Positions 1-5,100 of a stretch of 7,434 nucleotides of DNA are shown here, in pieces; the first letter of the stretch is position 1, and every line of letters begins with the position of its first letter. This DNA is from an uncultured Eubacteriales bacterium. Lineage in GTDB: Bacteria > Bacillota_A > Clostridia > Oscillospirales > Oscillospiraceae. Location of the stretch: assembly GCA_949742895.1 (NCBI GenBank), contig CATJRT010000261.1, positions 1 through 7,434 on the forward strand, written 5' to 3'. Below the pieces are notes generated by a model that was given only the letters and a program-made list of their open reading frames with translations, was not told where the DNA came from and made no database searches. A program made the translations under genes and the position numbers.

Positions 1-18
1 CACCAGCCTGCTTTTCTG
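1..18. other. Window edge after the last stop codon; no gene established
   Basis: These bases follow the stop codon of the CD1845-type gene on the minus strand. They contain a short AGCAGG stretch and a GTG at the very edge (3-1), which could belong to the start region of a next co-directional gene. The spacing between them is too short for a convincing ribosome binding site, and no coding sequence can be seen. Nothing firmer can be said. Confidence 0.3.
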
Positions 19-306
19 TTAGTATACAGCGTCCTGGATGAAGTATCGAAGGGCCTGGACCCGTCCCAGCAGCCATGCCGCCGCAGTAGTCAGTCCCAGG
101 GGACTGAGCAGGAACGCGATCACCAAGAGGATGATGCCCTGGGGAACGGAGACCGCCAGCAAAGCGTATACGCCGATCAGGACGAATACCCAGCAGGCCA
201 GCCCCATCACCATGCCAACACAGTACAATACTCCCACGCATAGCCAGACTGTCACAGCCAGCACCGCCACGATGGGTGCGGCCAGCACCTTCAGCAGAAA
301 TCTCAC
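19..306 (-). CDS. CD1845-type small integral membrane protein of a Tn1549-like element
   Basis: A 95-residue, almost wholly hydrophobic protein. Three membrane segments can be read at about residues 6-30, 32-52 and 56-80, followed by a short polar, aromatic tail ending AVY. The opening (MRFLLKVLAAP) and the overall layout resemble the CD1845 family, found in Tn1549/CTn-type elements near the mobilisation and conjugation genes; this is recognition from memory. No enzymatic motif is visible. A role as an accessory inner-membrane component of the transfer apparatus is inference. The start is GTG at 306-304, with AAGGAGG at 318-312 and a 5-base spacer. The gene begins 15 bases after the stop of the preceding 96-residue gene, and its ribosome binding site lies in that gap, so the two are probably co-transcribed and coupled. 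The stop is TAA at 21-19, so the gene is complete. Confidence 0.8.
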   Translation of the reverse strand: MRFLLKVLAAPIVAVLAVTVWLCVGVLYCVGMVMGLACWVFVLIGVYALLAVSVPQGIILLVIAFLLSPLGLTTAAAWLLGRVQALRYFIQDAVY

Positions 307-311
307 AGCGG

Positions 312-318
312 CCTCCTT
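312..318 (-). promoter_or_regulatory. Ribosome binding site AAGGAGG fixing a GTG start
   Basis: On the minus strand a near-perfect AAGGAGG precedes GTG at 306-304 by 5 bases. It lies just past the TGA (324-322) of the upstream gene. It supports GTG as the start of the membrane protein, because no in-frame ATG lies nearby. Confidence 0.75.
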
Positions 319-321
319 CCT

Positions 322-612
322 TCAGCACCGGGCGGCAAGTTCTTCGCCTATACGCCTGATCTCCTCCAGTTCCTTTTTGTCGGGGTCACGCTCATGCTCC
401 GTTGAGAATTGGTAACTATGGAAATCCACATATCGCTCCTGGAGCAAATCTCGCAGATTTTCCGGGTCCTCTGCCAGCCTGGACGTTACCCAGTCTCCAT
501 CGCTGGTTTCCCACATCACTACTAGATAGCCCCGGCTGGTGTTCAGAATTTCGGTGTCTTTGTCCTCGCTCAAATAGTCCTGAAAGACTTCAAACACTTT
601 GTCGTATGTCAT
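322..612 (-). CDS. Small acidic hypothetical protein of a conjugative element
   Basis: A 96-residue soluble protein of unknown function, without a signal peptide or membrane segment. The N-terminal half (MTYDKVFEVFQDYL, then SRGYLVVMWE) looks like a short helix followed by beta strands. The C-terminal third, from about residue 68, is highly charged (HERDPDKKELEEIRR) and probably a helix. Glu and Asp are very frequent, so the protein is acidic. I recall similar small proteins in Tn1549-like elements, but no named domain can be assigned. ATG at 612-610 is preceded by TAGGAGG at 627-621 with an 8-base spacer, one of the strongest ribosome binding sites in the window. It sits between the MobC-like gene and the membrane-protein gene. 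The 74-base gap upstream carries a possible promoter and an inverted repeat covering the ribosome binding site. A DNA-mimic or small regulatory role would be a guess from the acidity alone. Confidence 0.8.
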   Translation of the reverse strand: MTYDKVFEVFQDYLSEDKDTEILNTSRGYLVVMWETSDGDWVTSRLAEDPENLRDLLQERYVDFHSYQFSTEHERDPDKKELEEIRRIGEELAARC

Positions 613-618
613 ATGGTT

Positions 619-658
619 GTCCTCCTAAAATTGGTGTACTCATAGCATACCGGAGGAC
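619..658 (-). promoter_or_regulatory. Inverted repeat covering the ribosome binding site of the 96-residue gene
   Basis: On the minus strand GTCCTCC at 658-652 is an exact 7-base complement of GGAGGAC at 625-619, separated by 26 bases. The second arm contains the core of the TAGGAGG ribosome binding site (627-621). In a transcript reading through from the MobC-like gene these arms could pair and hide the site. The pairing is visible in the sequence; a regulatory effect is inference, and the 7-bp stem with a large loop is only moderately stable. Confidence 0.35.
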
Positions 659-672
659 GGACATTTTTGCAA
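644..672 (-). promoter_or_regulatory. Possible sigma-A type promoter before the 96-residue gene
   Basis: On the minus strand TTGCAA (672-667) and TATGCT (649-644) are separated by exactly 17 bases. Each box matches the consensus TTGACA/TATAAT at four of six positions. The expected transcription start is near 637, about 10 bases before the ribosome binding site, giving a short leader. The site lies in the largest intergenic gap of the window (613-686). The match is modest and could be chance; the location and exact spacing are what favour it. Confidence 0.35.
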
Positions 673-686
673 GGATGTGGGGGCGT

Positions 687-1025
687 TCACTGGATTTTTG
701 CCAGTGCCCTTAAAATTTTCTGCGCCGCTTCCCACAGCCCGTCATAGTCCCGCCGCAGGTCCTCCAGGTCGGCATCATAAAACCGAGCCGTCTCATGGAC
801 ACGGCAGGTAAGCTGATTGAGATTGTTGCTGGACCGGCGCAGCAGGGATACCATCTCGCCCAGCTCCGGCAGCTCCAGGTTGACCGCATAGCCGTCAATC
901 GCCATTTTGCGGAGATATGCCGCCATGTTGGAGGTTCCCAGCAGGGCCATCTTGTCCTCGATCAGCGCCCGTTCCTCCGGGGTGACACGAAATTTCAGCT
1001 GCACATTCCTTTGTCTGTTCGCCAC
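687..1025 (-). CDS. mobC: MobC-like plasmid mobilisation relaxosome protein
   Basis: A 112-residue DNA-binding accessory protein of the relaxosome. Members of this family bind near the origin of transfer and help a relaxase open and nick the DNA. Residues 6-46 (RNVQLKFRVTPEERALIEDKM, then AAYLRKMAIDGY) read as a ribbon-helix-helix fold: a beta strand, then two helices. Residues about 58-79 (MVSLLRRSSNNLNQLTCRVHET) match the MobC hallmark helix, with its N-N-L-N-Q core. A charged C-terminal helix follows (about 84-109). The length is normal for the family and the gene is complete. The start is GTG at 1025-1023, with AGGAG at 1038-1034 and an 8-base spacer. That site lies inside the last codons of the upstream gene and the intergenic gap is 2 bases, so translation is probably coupled. 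The stop is TGA at 689-687. A relaxase often lies next to this gene in related elements but is not in this window. Confidence 0.88.
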   Translation of the reverse strand: MANRQRNVQLKFRVTPEERALIEDKMALLGTSNMAAYLRKMAIDGYAVNLELPELGEMVSLLRRSSNNLNQLTCRVHETARFYDADLEDLRRDYDGLWEAAQKILRALAKIQ

Positions 1026-1027
1026 CG

Positions 1028-2089
1028 TTACCGCTCCTGGTCTTTAGATTTTTTCTTGGTGGGCGGCTTGTGGTCGGCGGACTGCTCCTGCAATTTCTTC
1101 CGAACAGACGGCTTTCGCAGCACCAGCTTTTGAAAGCGGTTCTCGTCCTGGGAGATCAGGGCGAACGTCCCCTTGCGGCCCTCCAGCCCGGAGAAGGAAA
1201 GGGACTGGAAGGGCAGCATGGCCATGAGGCGGTCTGTGTCCTTGGTGCTGGCCCGAGCCAGAAAGTCAGGGGAAATCTGGGCCATGTAGTGGGTGCCGTT
1301 GGGACTGTTCGGCTGTCGTGCGTCCTGGAACTTACAGAGAATACTCAGCGCCTCGGCCTTGATGTCCTCCTTCGTCAGCGGAAGGGACAACAAATGCTCA
1401 TGCCGCGCCGTATCCAGAAAGGCGTTGACGAGGACCGGGTGGCTCCTTACTGAATATTCAAGGCTCCTTTTACTGTCAAAAACGGGGACAGTCATTGCCC
1501 AGTTTTTGTTGGCGCTGGAATACCGGCCATCATGCTGATTATTCTGCACGGTCGCTGCCAGGACAAAAAGCGTCCGCTCATAGCCGAATTTCTGCACCAC
1601 ATCCCGGACCGCCGCCTTGCTTTCAAAGTTATAGCCGTCATGGGTCCTGCTGATTGCCGCCTCAATCGCCTGTCTGCAAGCGTCATTGGCTTTGAGAGAA
1701 CATCGGTACTGCTCCAACTCACCGTTTTCCCGCGCATAGTCGGCGGGGTACTTGTAAATGGGCGATTTGCGGAGTTCTTCCTCCTGCCGGACCAGTACAT
1801 CGGCTCGACCCTCGAAGGAATCCCGAATGTTATCCATATAGCCGGTTTCCTGATTGCACCAGTCCTTGTAAATGTCGGCCAGCGGAGTATAGGAGGCCAG
1901 CAGCACCTCCGCCTGGGGCGCTGTCAGATCACAGACCTCCAGCACCATTAGAATATCCTGCCGGATGGTGTACTCGTAGGTATGATTGAGAATTTCCTCC
2001 GGGGGCTGTGTCACCAGCCACGCCCGGTACTTGTCCTGCTCCGCTGTCATTTTCTCCAAAAGAGCGGTTGTCAAATTTTCAGCGTCCAA
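1028..2089 (-). CDS. DUF3848-DUF3849 domain protein of a Tn1549-like element
   Basis: A 353-residue, apparently cytoplasmic protein of unknown biochemical function. Residues about 8-98 (LLEKMTAEQDKYRAWLV, PPEEILNHTYEYTIRQDIL, SPLAD-like TPLADIYKDW, ETGYMDNIRD) match DUF3848. Residues about 111-232 (IYKYPADYARENGELEQYR, ACRQAIEAAI, FGYERTLFVLAATVQ, DGRYSSANKNWA) match DUF3849. Both assignments are from memory of the families. A third conserved-looking block at about 267-318 (HYMAQISPDFLARA, DRLMAMLPF, FALISQDENR) follows. The tail (about 325-353) is strongly basic and may bind nucleic acid. These domains occur almost only in Clostridia conjugative elements, beside giant methylase-helicase genes and mobilisation genes, as here. 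The start is TTG at 2089-2087, with GGAGG at 2101-2097 and a 7-base spacer. An in-frame TGA at 2107-2105 closes the frame upstream, and no ATG or GTG lies between. The stop is TAA at 1030-1028, 2 bases before the MobC-like gene. Confidence 0.85.
   Translation of the reverse strand: MDAENLTTALLEKMTAEQDKYRAWLVTQPPEEILNHTYEYTIRQDILMVLEVCDLTAPQAEVLLASYTPLADIYKDWCNQETGYMDNIRDSFEGRADVLVRQEEELRKSPIYKYPADYARENGELEQYRCSLKANDACRQAIEAAISRTHDGYNFESKAAVRDVVQKFGYERTLFVLAATVQNNQHDGRYSSANKNWAMTVPVFDSKRSLEYSVRSHPVLVNAFLDTARHEHLLSLPLTKEDIKAEALSILCKFQDARQPNSPNGTHYMAQISPDFLARASTKDTDRLMAMLPFQSLSFSGLEGRKGTFALISQDENRFQKLVLRKPSVRKKLQEQSADHKPPTKKKSKDQER
1271..1289. repeat. 19-bp exact direct repeat, copy 1 (in the DUF3849 gene)
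   Basis: The 19 bases at 1271-1289 are identical to those at 5565-5583. In both places the minus strand encodes the same six residues, YMAQIS, in the same frame. This copy starts the third block of the DUF3848-DUF3849 protein. The flanking bases differ on both sides. Confidence 0.6.
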
Positions 2090-2096
2090 AAAAATA

Positions 2097-2101
2097 CCTC
2101 C
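2097..2101 (-). promoter_or_regulatory. Ribosome binding site GGAGG fixing a TTG start
   Basis: On the minus strand GGAGG lies 7 bases before TTG at 2089-2087. The spacer is T-rich and runs into seven consecutive T (2094-2088) that include the first two bases of the start codon. It decides the start of the DUF3848-DUF3849 gene. The overlapping ATG at 2103-2101 is in another frame and soon meets a stop. Confidence 0.75.
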
Positions 2102-2108
2102 ATTTCAG

Positions 2109-2140
2109 AGAGGGCAAGCAGATCGCTCCGCCTGCCCTCT
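2109..2140 (-). other. Strong RNA hairpin between the giant gene and the DUF3849 gene
   Basis: The arms 2140-2127 and 2122-2109 form a continuous 14-bp stem in minus-strand RNA, with 12 Watson-Crick pairs and two G-U pairs, closed by a four-base GCGA loop of the GNRA type. In plus-strand RNA the two G-U pairs would become A-C mismatches, so the fold favours the minus-strand transcript, the direction of all genes here. It begins 4 bases after the giant gene's stop codon and ends 7 bases before the GGAGG of the next gene. No U-run follows directly on the minus strand. On the plus strand the stem is followed by G and five T, so a terminator of antisense transcription is an alternative. An RNA-processing, stabilising or translation-setting element is the likeliest role on the minus strand. 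Confidence 0.65.
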
Positions 2141-2144
2141 GTTT

Positions 2145-5100
2145 TTACCGCTCCTGGCGGTCATTCTTCGGTTTGTCCGGTTTCTGCCTGGGTGGGATAG
2201 GCCGTTTCAGCCCCTCCAACACCGAGGGCCGTGCGCTCTTGGCGATGGACTGTTCCGGTGGAGGCGCTCCCCGGTCAATGTTGAGCGCCGTGTCCAGCTC
2301 CGCAAGACGGGCAGACTTCACCCTCAGTTCTTCCTCCTTCGGAAAGGGCTTGCCCAATTCCGCTTTTGCGGCCTTCTGCTGCTGGTAGAGGTTTTGCAGA
2401 TTGACCTCCACCCCTTGCAGACGCTCCGGCATCTTTTCCAGAGAATTGTCTATCCGGGTCAGATTGCCGAAAACATCATCACTCAACTCCACCAAATGGG
2501 ACATTTGCCCTTTCAGTGTCAGCGAGGTTTTCTCAAAAAGCTGTGCATGGGAAATGGACAAGGCAAAGCCCCGGTAGCTGCCGATCTCCTTTGTTTCCCC
2601 CACCTTCAGCTCCTTACAGGCGGCAAGCAGGGCTTTCCCGGCCTCCGCCTTATCCGTGAAGGTCACGCCGCCGATCTCCATCCCGGCAAAGCCCTGCTTG
2701 ACCTCCACGGCGGCGGGGGCCTCTGGTGCATCGGCAGCAGGCGTTTCCCCATCAGCGACCTTAGCTGGGGCCTTTTCCACGGTGACAAGGGGGTGGGGAT
2801 GCGCTGCCAGCGTTTCCATATCTGCCTTGAAACCAGTGATAAATTCCTGGTTCTGCTTGATCTGCTCTGGGAAGTATTTCATCAGATTGTCCTCCAGCCG
2901 GTACTGCTGGCTCTGGTGGTCGGCTTTCAGCAGACGCAGGCGGGAAACATCAATGTCCAGGTCCATCCGCTCCTTGATGCGGGGGTCCCCGGCGCACAGA
3001 GCCTTGATCTCAGCATAGGACAGCGCCGCCTCGTCCACATCCTCACAGGAGCGCACCGGGGATTTAGAGGTCATAATTTGTGAGATAAACTTCTGTTTAT
3101 TCTCAATAGTCTGCCACAAATAGGCGTCAAAAGTTCCCTCTGTGACATAACGGAGGACATGGACCTTCTTGTTGTCGTTGCCCCGGCGCTCGATGCGGCC
3201 CTTGCGCTGGATAAGGACACGGGGCCTCCAGGGACAGTCCAGGTCATGCAGGGCAATCAGGCGTTTCTGTATATTCGTCCCTGCGCCCATTTTGGACGTG
3301 CTGCCGATGATGACCCGCACCTGACCGGCGTTGACTTTGGCAAACAGGTCTTTTTTCTGCTTGTCGGTCTTGGCGTCGTGAATAAAGGCAATCTGCTCTG
3401 GCGGCATCCCGGCGGCGATCAGCTTTTGCCGGATGTCATCGTAGATGGTGAAGGGCTTTTCCGGGGTGTTTTCCGTGAGGTCCTTTTTCTTTTTGGAGGC
3501 AGGAGGCTGAGGCGTGGAAATGTCACAGAATATAATTTGTGTCAGTTTTTCTGCCTCACCCTCCCGCCAGTATTGCAGGACGTTCTCAACACAACGGTTG
3601 ACCTTTGTTCCCGGCTCGTCCGGCAGCAGAGGATTGATAATGCGCTGATCCAGCCCCAGCTTACGCCCATCCGAGGTTATCTTCAGCATATTGTCGATGC
3701 GGGGATTTACTGAACCGCTGTGTACCTTAGTAGCCCGTTCAGACAGTTCTTTCACCATTTCCTGCTGATGCTCGGTGGGCTTGGAGGCGATGGTATGATA
3801 TTCCACCTCCGGGGTGGGGAGGTTCAGCTGGTCGGCGGTTTTGACATCCGCAACCTCTTTGAAAATGTTCATCAGTTCCGGGAGGTTGAAGAATTTCGCA
3901 AACCGGGTGCGGGGCCGGTAGCCGGTTCCCTCCGGTGCCAGCTCCAGAACGGTGGCTGTTTCCCCAAAACGGGAGGCCCAGCAATCAAAGTGACCCATGC
4001 CCATTTCCTGCAAGCGGTCGTACTGAAGATAACGGTGGATGGTGAACATCTCCGTCATGCTGTTGCTGATAGGCGTACCTGTGGCAAAAATGATGCCCCG
4101 TCCCCCGGTGATCTCGTCCAGATAGCGGCATTTGGCAAACATATCGCTGGACTTCTGGGCGCTTGTGGTGGAGAGGCCAGCTACATTCCGCATTTTCGTT
4201 ACCATGAACAGGTTTTTGTAAAAATCGCTTTCATCTACAAACATCCTGTCTACGCCCAGCTGCTCAAAGGTGATAACGCTGTCCTTTTTCTGATCGGCTT
4301 TCAGCTGTTCCAGCTGTTTTTGCAGCTCTTTTCTGGTTTTCTCCATTTGCTTGATGGTGAAATTGTCTCCCCGACTGCGCTTTACTGTGGCTATTCCTAC
4401 CACAATGTCCCTGATTTCATCCTGGATAATACGCTCCTGCCGCTCATAGCTGACGGGGATTTTCTCAAATTGGCTCTGCCCGATGATAACGGCGTCATAG
4501 TCCCCGGTGGCGATGCGGGCGCAGAACTTCTTCCGGCGGGCCGGTTCAAAGTCCTTTTTTGTAGTAACAAGGATATTTGCGGAGGGATACAGCCGCATAA
4601 ATTCGGAAGCCCATTGTTGGATCAGGTGGTTGGGAACGACAAAGATGGATTTGCGGCACAGCCCCAGGCGCTTGCTCTCCATAGCGGCGGCAATCATCTC
4701 GAAAGTTTTACCAGCGCCCACCTCATGGGCCGGGAGGGTGTTGCCGCCGTAGAGGACATGGGCCACGGCGTTGACCTGATGGGGCTGCATATGAATTTCC
4801 GGGTTCATACCAGAGAAGACGATGTGGCTCCCGTCATATTCACGGGGCCGGGTGCTGTTCATAAGTTCATTATACTGCTTGACGAGGGCCTGCCGCCGCC
4901 TTGGGTCCTGCCATATCCAATCCCGGAAAGCGTCTTTCAGCGCCTGCTGTTTCTGCTGGGCGAGGGTGGTTTCCTTGTCGTTGAGTACACGCCGCTCCTT
5001 GCCGTCTGGGTCAGTTACATAGTCATAGACACGAACATCCCGGAGGTTCAGCGTATCCTCCAGTATCTCATAGGCGTTGGCCCGTTTGGTGCCGAAGGTG

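Noticed and set aside
2088..2103. ATG at 2103-2101 with frameshifting on the seven-T run as the start of the DUF3849 gene
   Set aside because: That ATG overlaps the GGAGG ribosome binding site and has none of its own. The TTG has ideal spacing, so no frameshift is needed.
1986..3083. Plus-strand ORF of 365 codons spanning the end of the giant gene and the DUF3849 gene
   Set aside because: It crosses two well-supported minus-strand genes and the hairpin, and its composition is shadow-like (many Leu, Arg, His, Gly without motifs).
3480..3500. A-rich slippery stretch in the giant gene (Lys-rich KKKK) as a programmed frameshift site
   Set aside because: The reading frame continues intact with conserved helicase motifs on both sides, and the alternative frames give no sensible product.
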